Assembly: GCA_002413185.1 (NCBI GenBank) | Contig: DHWM01000088.1 | Span: forward strand, 8,076 to 20,699 | DNA from: Actinobacteria bacterium UBA5182 | GTDB lineage: Bacteria; Actinomycetota; UBA4738 | Direction: 5' to 3' | DNA length: 12,624 bases | In this document: piece after piece, positions 1-7,656 of the stretch | How the letters are laid out: every line of letters starts with the position of its first letter | How positions within the stretch are numbered: the first letter of the stretch is position 1 | Notes under the pieces: generated by a model | Databases searched by the model: none | What the model was told of the DNA's origin: nothing | Seen by the model: the letters and a program-made list of their open reading frames with translations, nothing else | Translations under genes and position numbers: made by a program

Positions 1-908
1 TTGTCCGACATGAACACGATCATGGTGTTCTGGAGGCGGCCCGTGGACTGGAGTGCGTCGACGATCGACTCCACGGCCCGGTCCACCGACAGCAGCGTCT
101 TGAACTCCTTGATCTTCTCGGCGTCCAGATAGGCCTTCTGCTTCGCGGAGAGCGGAGGAAGGTTCCGAACCCAGGCGGGCTTGTCGGAGACGTCCGCCTC
201 GTCGTAGTTGGGAGGACGGTTCGGACCGAGGTCGGCGAGCTTGTTGCGGTCCTCGGGCGCCGGGTCGGTGGGCGTGTGCGGCGCGTACGGCGCGAAGTAC
301 ATGAACAGCGGGCCCTTCGTCTGGTGGATGTACTGCGTGGCCAGTCCCGCCAGCACGTCGGTGGAGTAGTCGCGGGCCTTGTTTCCGTACCGGACGATGC
401 GGCCGTCCAGGTTCAGGTTGTACTTGTAGTAGAAGTTGTACGGGCTGGCCCCTCCGTCGATGGCCGCCCAGCGATCCCAACCGGGGGGCACGTAGCTCGT
501 GTCCTCGTACCGGTTGAGGTACTTGCCGAACAACGCGGTGTGGTAGCCCGCCCCCTGCAGCCACGTGGCGATGGTCGGGCGGTCCCGGAATGCTTCGAAC
601 CCCCCGAACTGTCCCCTGTTCGCCCACACCCCCGTCGCCCCGGCATACTCCCCCGTCAGGATGCTGGCCCTGCTGGGGCAGCACAGCGAGTCGGACACGA
701 ACCCGTTGGTGAACGTCACCCCGTGGTCCATCAGGTCGCTCCGGACCCACGGCATCCCCCACAGCGTGTCGAACCGCTGGTCGTCGGTGAGGATCAGCAC
801 GATGCTCGGCTTGCCGGTGGCCGGGGGCGGGCCGCCGGTGCACCCCACCAGCAGCGAGGCGCCGAGCGTCAGTGCGATCAGTGCCGTGAGCACGCCTCGG
901 CGATTCAT
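1..908 (-). CDS. Lipoprotein sulfatase (type I, formylglycine-dependent), 3' end cut off by window edge
   Basis: Secreted, membrane-anchored sulfatase that should hydrolyse sulfate esters outside the cytoplasm; the substrate cannot be told. The visible 302 residues start MNRRG, then a hydrophobic stretch (about 6-22) ending in a lipobox LVGC with lipidated Cys23. The fold then opens with LILTDDQ (Asp42/Asp43, metal ligands in this family). The sulfatase signature CCPSRASILTG gives Cys76 as the residue converted to formylglycine (C-x-P-S-R, C76 to R80). YFAPYAPHTP further on is typical of the family. The reading frame reaches the window edge at MSD followed by a codon starting AA, fitting the usual SDN motif, so the C-terminal part is missing. 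ATG at 908 overlaps the stop of the upstream membrane-protein gene (TGATG) and has a good ribosome site, implying translational coupling. A GTG one codon earlier is possible. A formylglycine-generating enzyme must be encoded elsewhere. Confidence 0.93.
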   Translation of the reverse strand, partial: MNRRGVLTALIALTLGASLLVGCTGGPPPATGKPSIVLILTDDQRFDTLWGMPWVRSDLMDHGVTFTNGFVSDSLCCPSRASILTGEYAGATGVWANRGQFGGFEAFRDRPTIATWLQGAGYHTALFGKYLNRYEDTSYVPPGWDRWAAIDGGASPYNFYYKYNLNLDGRIVRYGNKARDYSTDVLAGLATQYIHQTKGPLFMYFAPYAPHTPTDPAPEDRNKLADLGPNRPPNYDEADVSDKPAWVRNLPPLSAKQKAYLDAEKIKEFKTLLSVDRAVESIVDALQSTGRLQNTMIVFMSD

Positions 909-3277
909 CACGCCGTTCCTTCCTGCCGCGAGCGGCGACGCGAGCGGCGGCCCCGCCGCACCGCCACGACCAGCCCGACGGCGGTGCCGGCCACCGCCAC
1001 GCCCGACCCGGCCAGCCCGTAGCCGATCCACGGGTCGTCGTAGGTGAGCAGGATGTGGTGGCGGCCACGTGAGACGAACACTCCCTGGTCGACGAAATCG
1101 GCGGGCAGGATGGGGGCCGCCCGCCCGTCCACCGTGGCGTGCCAGTGCGTGTCGTACGGCGTCCGGATCAACACGAGGCCAGGCCCGGGGGCGGACACGT
1201 CGAGCGCCGCCGCCTGGGGCCCGAGCTGCCGGGAGGGGACGCGCGGGATCACCGCGACCGCCCCCAAGGACGGATGGGACGGCGGCGCGTGCGAGGTCCC
1301 TTCCAGCACCGCGACGGACGGCCAGAAGTCCCGGCCGGCTACCGCTTCCAGGGCCGCATCGAAGTCGGAGACCGTCCTCCATGACGACACGAAGGAGGCG
1401 CGAGGAGCGGCGTTCGGAAGCTGGAAGACCTTCAGCCGGCCGTCGCTCAGCACCGGCGCCGGCGGGGGACCCGGAAGGGGCCAGCTCGGAGCAACCATGT
1501 ACCGGACCTGCAGGAGGTCCAGGGCCGTCGGCGTCGGATGGATCAGCACCGACAGGTTGTAGTCGATGGGACCAGCGTTCATCGCCCGCACGAAGAACCA
1601 GTACCGCCTGAGCGCCAGCGGGTTGTAGCCCTGGACCTGTTCGACGCGGAAGATGGTCGACTGCGGATCCGCCTGGTTGCGTAGCCAGCCACCGAGTCGA
1701 AGCGTGATGGTCCGCCCGGTTGGGGCCGCGGCCAGCCAGCGGTCGATCGCTCCCGGTGTGACGTACGCGGCCACGTCGACCGTCGGCGTGGGAAGAGCCA
1801 CCAGGAGCGAGGGGAGCGGCGCGAACGGTGGCGTTCGATAGCCCACCAGACCGCTCGTGACCAGCTCCACGGCCAGCACGACCGGAGCGAGGGCGAGCAG
1901 CATCGGACGCCGGATCGCCATCCACAGGAGCACGCCCGCCACGACCGCCCCGCCCGCCAGGAACAGGAGCTGGGACGGCGTGGCTCCGAACACCGGCGGC
2001 AGGAGCCCCCACACGACCACCCCGGGCGCCGCCATCAGCACCCGGTCCCGCCCGGACCGCCCTTCGGCCCACGCCTCGATCCCAATGGCCCCGAGGACCG
2101 CCATCGCCAGCAGCATCTCGTACCCGAACCACTCCGGGCTGTGCAGGTACACGTCGAGGAGCCGGGACGACCGGAGGAACGAGGGGACGTGCGCGGCGAC
2201 GATCCGTTGGGTGGCCACGTAGCAGATCGCGCCGAACACCGTGAACGCCACCACCAGGGGGCGATGTCGCTTCGACCACCATCCGGCGAACGCCAGGGCC
2301 AGGACCAGCGCACCCACATGCGCTCCCGGCGTGGTTGCCAGCTTGAGCGGCCACGTCGGCCCGCTGGGCGGGTGCTGCAGGCGCAACACGTCGTGCCCGG
2401 TCAGGTGCAGGGTGGTCCGCTGGAGGTTCGCGTAGCCGAGCCCCAGGCTGGTCCGCCCGAGATATTCCAGCCGAGGGAGGAAGTAGGCCAGGTTCAGGAA
2501 CGCCATCGAAAGGAGCAGCACGCCGACGGAACCGGCGGCCGTCCGTCGGGGCGGACCGGGGCCGGTTCCGGAGGAGCGCAGGCCGGTCGCCAGCTTCGCG
2601 ATCAGGTAGATCGCCAGTCCCAGCGTCCCCATGATCCACCCCACGCTGAAGTGGGCCGCGGCGAGCTGTCCCCACGCCAGCGCGGCCAACGCGGCCCACA
2701 GGATCCGTCCCGGCCACGTCTCGGCCCGGAGGAGCTTCGAACACGCTGCCAGGACCACGGCGGTCCACCCCAGCGTGGCGGCGAACGGCAGCGACAACGT
2801 GATCTCCGAGCCGGCCATCCCGGCGCCGAGCGCGACGCCCCCGACCGTCGCCCCGACTCGCGACAGGCCTTCGGTTCGGAGGAACGCGAAGATCCCCAGG
2901 CCCGCCAGGAGCGGTTGCAGGACCAGCATCCACCGGATGGCCTGGTCGCACCGGAGCGCCGTGAACAACAGCATTGCCGGCACGTACATCCACCCGGACT
3001 GCGGGTCGGCGGCGAAGGGCGCTCCGGCCATGGAGTACGGGTTCCACGCCGGGATGTGGCCCGCGGCCAGAGACTTCCCCAGGTAGCACCACGTGGGCAA
3101 CCAGTAGGTGGGAGGGTCGCCGTTGCCGATGCGTCCGCCCAACACGAACTCGTGCAACAGGATCAACACGGCAAGGACGATCAGGAGCGGCCCGAGCAGG
3201 GATGCCCCAGCGGTTCGAAGACGGGACGGCCGCGAACGCGTGTCCTGCGGCGTGGAGAGGCTCACCGAGCCAACCAT
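908..3277 (-). CDS. YfhO-like polytopic membrane protein
   Basis: A 789-aa integral membrane protein of the YfhO type, a family linked in Firmicutes to glycosylation of cell-wall polymers (known for the family; the role here is inferred). Visible hallmarks: first membrane segment about 25-46; GNGDPPTYWLP at 51-61 and PAWNPYSMAGAPF at 76-88 in the first outside loop; many further helices to about 480; then an extracytoplasmic domain with VQGYNPL (548-554) and ALDLLQVRYMV (585-595); a C-terminal beta-type segment YDTHWHATVDG (708-718); a last helix about 762-782; and an Arg-rich cytoplasmic tail. These match the order seen in YfhO proteins. No nucleotide-sugar or soluble glycosyltransferase motif is visible, so a GT-C-like lipid-linked donor mechanism is plausible. 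It heads a two-gene unit with the sulfatase. ATG at 3277 has no clear Shine-Dalgarno; GTG at codon 5 is an alternative start. Confidence 0.85.
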   Translation of the reverse strand: MVGSVSLSTPQDTRSRPSRLRTAGASLLGPLLIVLAVLILLHEFVLGGRIGNGDPPTYWLPTWCYLGKSLAAGHIPAWNPYSMAGAPFAADPQSGWMYVPAMLLFTALRCDQAIRWMLVLQPLLAGLGIFAFLRTEGLSRVGATVGGVALGAGMAGSEITLSLPFAATLGWTAVVLAACSKLLRAETWPGRILWAALAALAWGQLAAAHFSVGWIMGTLGLAIYLIAKLATGLRSSGTGPGPPRRTAAGSVGVLLLSMAFLNLAYFLPRLEYLGRTSLGLGYANLQRTTLHLTGHDVLRLQHPPSGPTWPLKLATTPGAHVGALVLALAFAGWWSKRHRPLVVAFTVFGAICYVATQRIVAAHVPSFLRSSRLLDVYLHSPEWFGYEMLLAMAVLGAIGIEAWAEGRSGRDRVLMAAPGVVVWGLLPPVFGATPSQLLFLAGGAVVAGVLLWMAIRRPMLLALAPVVLAVELVTSGLVGYRTPPFAPLPSLLVALPTPTVDVAAYVTPGAIDRWLAAAPTGRTITLRLGGWLRNQADPQSTIFRVEQVQGYNPLALRRYWFFVRAMNAGPIDYNLSVLIHPTPTALDLLQVRYMVAPSWPLPGPPPAPVLSDGRLKVFQLPNAAPRASFVSSWRTVSDFDAALEAVAGRDFWPSVAVLEGTSHAPPSHPSLGAVAVIPRVPSRQLGPQAAALDVSAPGPGLVLIRTPYDTHWHATVDGRAAPILPADFVDQGVFVSRGRHHILLTYDDPWIGYGLAGSGVAVAGTAVGLVVAVRRGRRSRRRSRQEGTA
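917..924 (-). promoter_or_regulatory. Ribosome binding site of the sulfatase
   Basis: AGGAAGGA on the minus strand, 8 nt before the ATG at 908. It lies inside the last codons of the upstream YfhO-like gene, and supports the ATG start and coupled translation. Confidence 0.7.
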
Positions 3278-3278
3278 T

Positions 3279-3308
3279 TAACTAGCGCGGTGTCGTTCCC
3301 ACAATCAA
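3279..3308 (-). promoter_or_regulatory. Weak candidate promoter for the YfhO-like gene
   Basis: On the minus strand TTGATT (3308-3303, four of six matches to TTGACA) stands 18 nt before TAGTTA (3284-3279), in an unusually AT-rich patch for this window. The -10 match is poor. A transcription start about 7 nt on would fall at or just after the annotated ATG, which would favour the GTG at codon 5. Listed only as a possibility. Confidence 0.2.
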
Positions 3309-3339
3309 CCGGTCCGGGGCCGTCGTTGTGATCCCGCGC

Positions 3340-3357
3340 TGATTCGGCGCCGAATCA
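3340..3357. promoter_or_regulatory. Perfect 18-bp palindrome in the divergent intergenic region
   Basis: TGATTCGGCGCCGAATCA is identical to its reverse complement over all 18 bases, with no spacer. It lies in the 120-bp gap between divergently transcribed genes, about 62 nt before the YfhO-like ATG and 40 nt before the ATG of membrane protein A. No T-run follows on either strand, so it is not an intrinsic terminator. Its position fits an operator for a dimeric repressor controlling both units. The binding protein is unknown. Confidence 0.5.
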
Positions 3358-3381
3358 CCGGCGTACGGCCACGCTCTGGCC

Positions 3382-3389
3382 AAGGAAGG
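3382..3389 (+). promoter_or_regulatory. Ribosome binding site of membrane protein A
   Basis: AAGGAAGG, 8 nt before the ATG at 3398. This is the best Shine-Dalgarno in the plus-strand cluster and fixes the start. Confidence 0.75.
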
Positions 3390-3397
3390 TCATCCCC

Positions 3398-5470
3398 ATG
3401 CGCCATAATCGGTCGACCGTGGCCGAGGTGAGAACGAAGACTCCGGGCGTCCCCGCCGACCCCCATCCGGGAGCCGGGTCGATCGTCGAAGCCGGCGACG
3501 AAGGGCCTCGGAAGCCCGCAGGCCGGCCTCCCCCGGCCGTTCGGTCCTGGCTGGCGTGGGGCGCCCTGATCGGGGGGATCGCCGTGGTCATCATGGCGTT
3601 CTTCCTCTCGATCTACCGGGTCCGGAACTTCACGGTGCCGCTGGGCTGGGACACGTCACGCTATCTGTGGCGAACCGCGCTTGCCCGAATGACCGGCATC
3701 GCCAACATGCAGAGCGGGGTGCCCTCACCGGTTCGAGCCGACCCCGCCCGACCCGGGTTCATCGTGGTGGCCGGGACCCTCGGGGCGCTGGGGCATGTCA
3801 GCCTGTTCCGAATGGCAGCCGTGCTGCCCTCCGTCACCGCGGCGGCGATCGGCCTGGCCGCGGGAGGCTTCATCACGTCGACCCTCCGTCGTCCCGCCCT
3901 GGACCTGGCGGTGGTGGCGCTGGCGGTGGGGATGTCCGTGTTCGTGGTCAGGCTGGTGGGGCCGGAGACCTATCAGGACAACCTGTTCGCGGCGGCGGTG
4001 TTCTTCGCCGCGGCCATCCCGGCGGCATGGTCGCTCCGAGATCGAAGGGCGCTGCTGCCTGCCATCCTGCTGTTCGCGGCGGGCGGCCTCATCCATTGGG
4101 CGTTCTTCGCCGTGATGCTTGCCACACTGGCGGTGGTCGGCGTGGCCTACCTGCCGGAGTCGTGGCGAAGCTGGCGGTTGGGCGAGCTCGGGCTGCTCGC
4201 GACCCCGACCGCCCGGATGGGCGAGATCGCCGCCGGAGGGACTGCCCTGACCTTCCTGACCGTGTTCGGCGTCCTGTCGACGACGACGCGCTCCCCCGCC
4301 CTGGATCCCTCCGAGTTCGCCAAGAAGCTCCGCCAGGACCAGCCGAAGTACAAGTTCCCTATCACCCTGCCGGTGGCCGCCCTGGGCGCCGCCTCTCTGA
4401 TCGGCCCGGCTCGGCGCGACCGTGAGGACCCGGGCCGGTCGCGGTTCGTGTTGACGTTCCTGCTCTCCTGGTGTGCGGTCAGCCTGGCCGGGTACCTCGC
4501 GTTCAAGGTCCTGCGCCTGCATCTACCGGCCCACCGGTTCCTGGCATTCGCCCTGGCCCTCCCGGTGCTGGGGGCCTTGGCGATCATGTGGGCAGGCCGG
4601 CTCCTTTCGCGATTCGGCCGGGCGGTGGGCATCGCGGTGGTGGTCGCCGCCGTGGGGGCTTCGGCGTTTTTGGCGCACGTCGAGTGGTACAAGACACCGG
4701 CGTGGATGGACCCGGTGAAGATCCAGCAGGCCGCCACGGCTGCGGCGTACCTGGAGGCCGCACGCGTCCCGGTGAGCCGCCCGGTCGTCTACATCCTGGT
4801 GGACCGCGATTCGAACTACGTCGCCCTGATGGGGCACATGATTCGGGCCGCCATCCCGGCACAGCGCCTCCGCCAGACCTACATCTACGCGGGCTCCCCC
4901 GACGACTATGTGGCGGCGCGGCCCACGCCGGGCCCGAGCGGCGCGCCGAGCGGCATCTCCCGGCGCTATTTCACGAACATGCGGCGGACGTACGGCCACG
5001 ATCCGGTCGCGGTGATCCTCAACTCGTACAACGACCTGTACTTCCACGCGTGGGTCGTGGCTCATCCCGGGAGCATCGCCGGGCCCGGCGTGGCCGTGGT
5101 GCGCGGCCCGATCCTTGCGATGCCGGTGCAGGGAGCGTCCGTCCCATTGGGACGGCTGAGCGTGCTGAAGGCCGGCGCGCTCGCTGTGGGGTCCTTCGCC
5201 GTGCTATGGCTGATCGGGTCGGGATGGACCGTCGCCCTCCTGGGCCGGTGGCTTCGGCGGGGCGAGCTGATGGCCGTCGCGCCCGCGGTCGGCATCGCCG
5301 CGCTGGTGGCCGGCGGCGTCGTCATGGACCGCCTCGCCATTCGGCTTGCGGGGATCGGCGGCGCGGTCATCCCGGTGGTCGTGGCAGCGCTCGGATGGGG
5401 CGTCACCGCCTCCCTTCGCCGAAACGCGCGAGGTCCCACCGGAGACGCTCCGGCCGTCGCCGCGACGTGA
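3398..5470 (+). CDS. Polytopic membrane protein A, unrecognised family (possible GT-C-like or glycan export role)
   Basis: A 690-aa membrane protein I cannot assign to a named family. A Pro/Gly-rich cytoplasmic N-terminus (1-50) is followed by a first helix about 51-73. A conserved-looking loop LGWDTSRYLW (82-91) with Asp85 and MQSG (104-107) comes next, then about nine helices up to about 435, including PAHRFLAF (377-384). A soluble, probably extracytoplasmic domain at about 440-580 contains YILVDRD and YIYAGSPDD (495-503). Three C-terminal helices (about 591-672) include APAVG (628-632) and Asp644. Almost all these elements recur in the same order in membrane protein B (7646-9670), so the two are paralogs. 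An acidic residue in the first outside loop resembles GT-C enzymes, but that is inference. It is the first gene of the plus-strand cluster, 7 nt from the glycosyltransferase gene. Confidence 0.85.
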   Translation: MRHNRSTVAEVRTKTPGVPADPHPGAGSIVEAGDEGPRKPAGRPPPAVRSWLAWGALIGGIAVVIMAFFLSIYRVRNFTVPLGWDTSRYLWRTALARMTGIANMQSGVPSPVRADPARPGFIVVAGTLGALGHVSLFRMAAVLPSVTAAAIGLAAGGFITSTLRRPALDLAVVALAVGMSVFVVRLVGPETYQDNLFAAAVFFAAAIPAAWSLRDRRALLPAILLFAAGGLIHWAFFAVMLATLAVVGVAYLPESWRSWRLGELGLLATPTARMGEIAAGGTALTFLTVFGVLSTTTRSPALDPSEFAKKLRQDQPKYKFPITLPVAALGAASLIGPARRDREDPGRSRFVLTFLLSWCAVSLAGYLAFKVLRLHLPAHRFLAFALALPVLGALAIMWAGRLLSRFGRAVGIAVVVAAVGASAFLAHVEWYKTPAWMDPVKIQQAATAAAYLEAARVPVSRPVVYILVDRDSNYVALMGHMIRAAIPAQRLRQTYIYAGSPDDYVAARPTPGPSGAPSGISRRYFTNMRRTYGHDPVAVILNSYNDLYFHAWVVAHPGSIAGPGVAVVRGPILAMPVQGASVPLGRLSVLKAGALAVGSFAVLWLIGSGWTVALLGRWLRRGELMAVAPAVGIAALVAGGVVMDRLAIRLAGIGGAVIPVVVAALGWGVTASLRRNARGPTGDAPAVAAT

Positions 5471-5477
5471 CACTTCC

Positions 5478-6644
5478 GTGCGCGTAGCGGTCGACGCCCG
5501 GCCGGCCGCCTTCTCCGACAAGACGGGCATCGGCTACTACACGTGGCACCTCCTGCGTGAGCTGCCGAGGGCGGACCCGCAGACCCGGTACGTGGCGTGG
5601 TACCTGAGGGGACGGGACCTCCTTCCGGGGGGACGGCCGGCCCCAGAACTCGACCTTCCGTCGGGCGGCGGCCCGGCCGAACGGTGGACGCCCTTCCCTT
5701 CGAGGTTGTTCGAGCGGCTGTCCCAGCGATTCGACGTCCCTCGCCTGGAATGGCTGGTCCGGTTCGACGTGCTCTTCGGGCCGAACTTCGTCCCTCCGCC
5801 AACCCGCAAGCCCGTCGTGGTCACCGTGCACGACCTGGCGTTCAAGCGGTACCCGGACACCGCGCCACACGGCACCCGGCGGTGGCTCCGGCAGCTCGAA
5901 GCGGCGTTGCGACGGGCCACCTGCGTCATCGCCGTCTCCCAGTCCACCAAGAGGGACCTGATCGAGCTTCTCGCCGTGCCCGAGCAGCGCGTCACGGTGA
6001 TCCCCCACGGGGTGGATATGGACGTGTTTCGGCCCGCCCCCGCCCAGGTGATCGGGGAGGCCCGGGCTCGGCTGGGCATCGACGGGCCGTACCTCCTGGC
6101 GCTCGGAGGGATCGAGCCGCGCAAGAACCTCTCGGGCCTCCTCTCCGCTTACGCCCGGCTCGCCGCGGACATCCGGCCTGCCCTGGTCATCGCGGGTGGC
6201 GGTGTCGAATGGAACCCGGAGGGCCGGGTGCTTCTCCGAGAGGCCCTGGAGGCGTTGGAGCCCTCCGTCCGGCGGCACGTGGTCACGACCGGGTATGTCA
6301 CCGAGGGCGACAAGGTCGCCCTGCTCACCGGGGCCGAGGCCCTCGTCTATCCCTCGCTGTACGAGGGCTTCGGGCTTCCCGTGCTCGAAGCGATGGCGTG
6401 TGGGACGCCCGTCGTCACCTCGAACGTGTCCGCGCTTCCCGAGGTGGCGGGCGGCGCCGCGGTTCTGGTCGACCCGTCCGATCCCGAGTCGATCGCGGAG
6501 GGCATCTCAAGGGTCCTCACCGACGGTTCCGTTCGGGACCGGCTCCAGAAGGTCGGGCCAGCTCGGGCGGCCCGGTTCACGTGGTCGGAAACTGCCCGCC
6601 GCACCGCGGAGGTCCTGCACGCCGCGGCGGCGCACGGCGGATGA
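5478..6644 (+). CDS. GT4-family glycosyltransferase (GT-B fold)
   Basis: A 388-aa cytoplasmic or membrane-associated retaining glycosyltransferase transferring a sugar from an NDP-sugar to an acceptor; donor and acceptor are unknown. The N-terminal Rossmann domain starts MRVAVDARPA with KTGIGYYTW (15-23), the glycine loop common in mannosyltransferase-like GT4 proteins, and has TVHDLAF (116-122). The C-terminal domain has VIPHGVD (174-180), GGIEPRKN (210-217, with the Arg/Lys that bind donor phosphates) and the E-x7-E motif of YEGFGLPVLE (Glu296 and Glu304). The GTG at 5478 was chosen because the homologous start begins exactly there and the gap to the preceding stop is 7 nt. The frame stays open upstream to an ATG at 5346, but that would overlap membrane protein A and add a non-family extension. 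No clear Shine-Dalgarno; translation is probably coupled. Confidence 0.93.
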   Translation: MRVAVDARPAAFSDKTGIGYYTWHLLRELPRADPQTRYVAWYLRGRDLLPGGRPAPELDLPSGGGPAERWTPFPSRLFERLSQRFDVPRLEWLVRFDVLFGPNFVPPPTRKPVVVTVHDLAFKRYPDTAPHGTRRWLRQLEAALRRATCVIAVSQSTKRDLIELLAVPEQRVTVIPHGVDMDVFRPAPAQVIGEARARLGIDGPYLLALGGIEPRKNLSGLLSAYARLAADIRPALVIAGGGVEWNPEGRVLLREALEALEPSVRRHVVTTGYVTEGDKVALLTGAEALVYPSLYEGFGLPVLEAMACGTPVVTSNVSALPEVAGGAAVLVDPSDPESIAEGISRVLTDGSVRDRLQKVGPARAARFTWSETARRTAEVLHAAAAHGG

Positions 6645-6652
6645 CACGAAAC

Positions 6653-6673
6653 ATCGGGGTGCGGTCCCCCGAT
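6653..6673 (+). promoter_or_regulatory. Inverted repeat before the epimerase gene
   Basis: ATCGGGG (6653-6659) and CCCCGAT (6667-6673) form a perfect 7-bp stem with a 7-nt loop, starting 8 nt after the glycosyltransferase stop. No T-run follows. It could be a weak terminator or RNA stability element for the upstream genes, or an operator, since it overlaps the -35 area of the candidate promoter just downstream. Confidence 0.4.
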
Positions 6674-6682
6674 TGCTACACT
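6674..6682 (+). promoter_or_regulatory. Candidate extended -10 promoter of the epimerase gene
   Basis: TGCTACACT combines an extended -10 TGn with TACACT (four of six matches to TATAAT, including the key first A and last T), in the 85-nt gap before the epimerase gene. There is no good -35 at the usual distance; extended -10 sites can do without one. The predicted start would leave a leader of about 40 nt ahead of the ATG at 6730. Confidence 0.4.
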
Positions 6683-6713
6683 CCCGGTTCCCGCCCGCCT
6701 CGATCGCCCGGCC

Positions 6714-6721
6714 AGAAGGAG
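6714..6721 (+). promoter_or_regulatory. Ribosome binding site of the epimerase
   Basis: AGAAGGAG, 8 nt before the ATG at 6730. It decides this start over the much longer in-frame opening that reaches back into the glycosyltransferase gene. Confidence 0.75.
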
Positions 6722-6729
6722 CGACCAGC

Positions 6730-7656
6730 ATGCGCGTGCTCGTGACCGGAGGGGCCGGGTTCGTCGGCGCGAACCTGGTCTCCTACCTGATCGACCACGG
6801 ACACGAGGTCCGGATCCTGGACGATCTCTCCGCCGGCAGCCGCCCCGAGTGGTGGGGCAACCGGTCGAAGCGACCGCAGGTCGTGGAGGGACATGTGGAG
6901 GACGCCGCCTCGGCCCGGCGCGCCACCAGGGGAATGGACGCCGTGGTCCACCTGGCGGCGAAGCCAGGCGTGGCCGACTCGGTAGCCCACCCCGAGCAGG
7001 ACTTCCGCAGCAACGTCCTGGGCACGTTCACCGTCCTGGACGGAGCTCGCCGGGCAGGGGTTCGGACCTTCGTGTTCGCCTCCTCCGGCGCTGTCCTGGC
7101 CGGGGCCACGCCACCCCTCAGGGAGGACATGGCCCCCGCCCCGCAATCCCCCTACGGCGCGTCGAAGCTGTACGGCGAGGGCCTGGTGGCCGCGTCCGAC
7201 GTGTTCGGCATCACCGGCGTGTCGCTCCGGTTCGCCAACGTCTACGGGCCACTTTCGGCGCACAAGGGCAGCGTCATCGCCCAGTTCCTGAAGCGGGTCC
7301 TGGCGGGGCGCCCGCTGCTGATCTACGGGACCGGCCGGCAGACCCGTGACTTCCTCTTCGTCGAGGACGTGTGCACGGCCGTTGAGCGGGCCCTGGGGGC
7401 CAAGCGGAAGGGCGTGTATCACCTGGGGACGGGCGTGGAGACCTCGGTGAACGAGCTGGTCAGAGCGGTTCAGAAGGTCAGCGGGACGAAGGGCCAGGTC
7501 GATCGGCAGCCCGCCCGGCCGGCCGACGCGGCCCGAAGCTTCGTCGACCTCTCGGCCGCTCGCCGAGCACTGAAGTGGTCGCCCCGGGTCGACCTGGAGG
7601 AGGGCCTTCGGAGGACGCTCGAATGGATGCGATCCTCCGCCGGACGTGGGCCGTAG
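6730..7656 (+). CDS. NAD-dependent epimerase/dehydratase (extended SDR, NDP-sugar)
   Basis: A 308-aa cytoplasmic sugar-nucleotide enzyme, most like UDP-glucose/UDP-N-acetylglucosamine 4-epimerases; the exact reaction cannot be read from sequence. The NAD-binding glycine motif GGAGFVG is at 7-13, with Asp31/Asp32 at the end of strand 2 indicating NAD rather than NADP. VVHLAA (72-77), FASSG (116-120) and the catalytic YGASK (Tyr142, Lys146) follow. The substrate domain has RFANVYGP (167-174) and a TRDFLFVEDV segment (205-214), both typical of the family. Length is normal, or slightly short for GalE. It probably makes the nucleotide sugar used by the adjacent GT4 enzyme. It has its own ribosome site and possibly its own promoter, and its last 11 nt overlap the start of membrane protein B. 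Confidence 0.93.
   Translation: MRVLVTGGAGFVGANLVSYLIDHGHEVRILDDLSAGSRPEWWGNRSKRPQVVEGHVEDAASARRATRGMDAVVHLAAKPGVADSVAHPEQDFRSNVLGTFTVLDGARRAGVRTFVFASSGAVLAGATPPLREDMAPAPQSPYGASKLYGEGLVAASDVFGITGVSLRFANVYGPLSAHKGSVIAQFLKRVLAGRPLLIYGTGRQTRDFLFVEDVCTAVERALGAKRKGVYHLGTGVETSVNELVRAVQKVSGTKGQVDRQPARPADAARSFVDLSAARRALKWSPRVDLEEGLRRTLEWMRSSAGRGP

Noticed and set aside
2141..3331. 396-aa plus-strand reading frame antisense to the YfhO-like gene
   Set aside because: Its translation is rich in Arg, Gly, Gln and Pro with no fold-like pattern, as expected from the antisense of GC-rich coding sequence; the minus strand shows clear family motifs.
3340..3357. Intrinsic terminator at the 18-bp palindrome
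   Set aside because: No T-run follows on either strand, and the flanking genes diverge, so no transcript ends there.
3278..3397. Small RNA or tRNA gene in the divergent gap
   Set aside because: No cloverleaf or promoter-terminator pair is visible in the 120 bp; only the palindrome, a weak -35/-10 and a ribosome site stand out.
5346..5477. Upstream ATG extension of the GT4 glycosyltransferase
   Set aside because: It overlaps the 3' end of membrane protein A, and the family homology starts at MRVAVDARP from the GTG at 5478.
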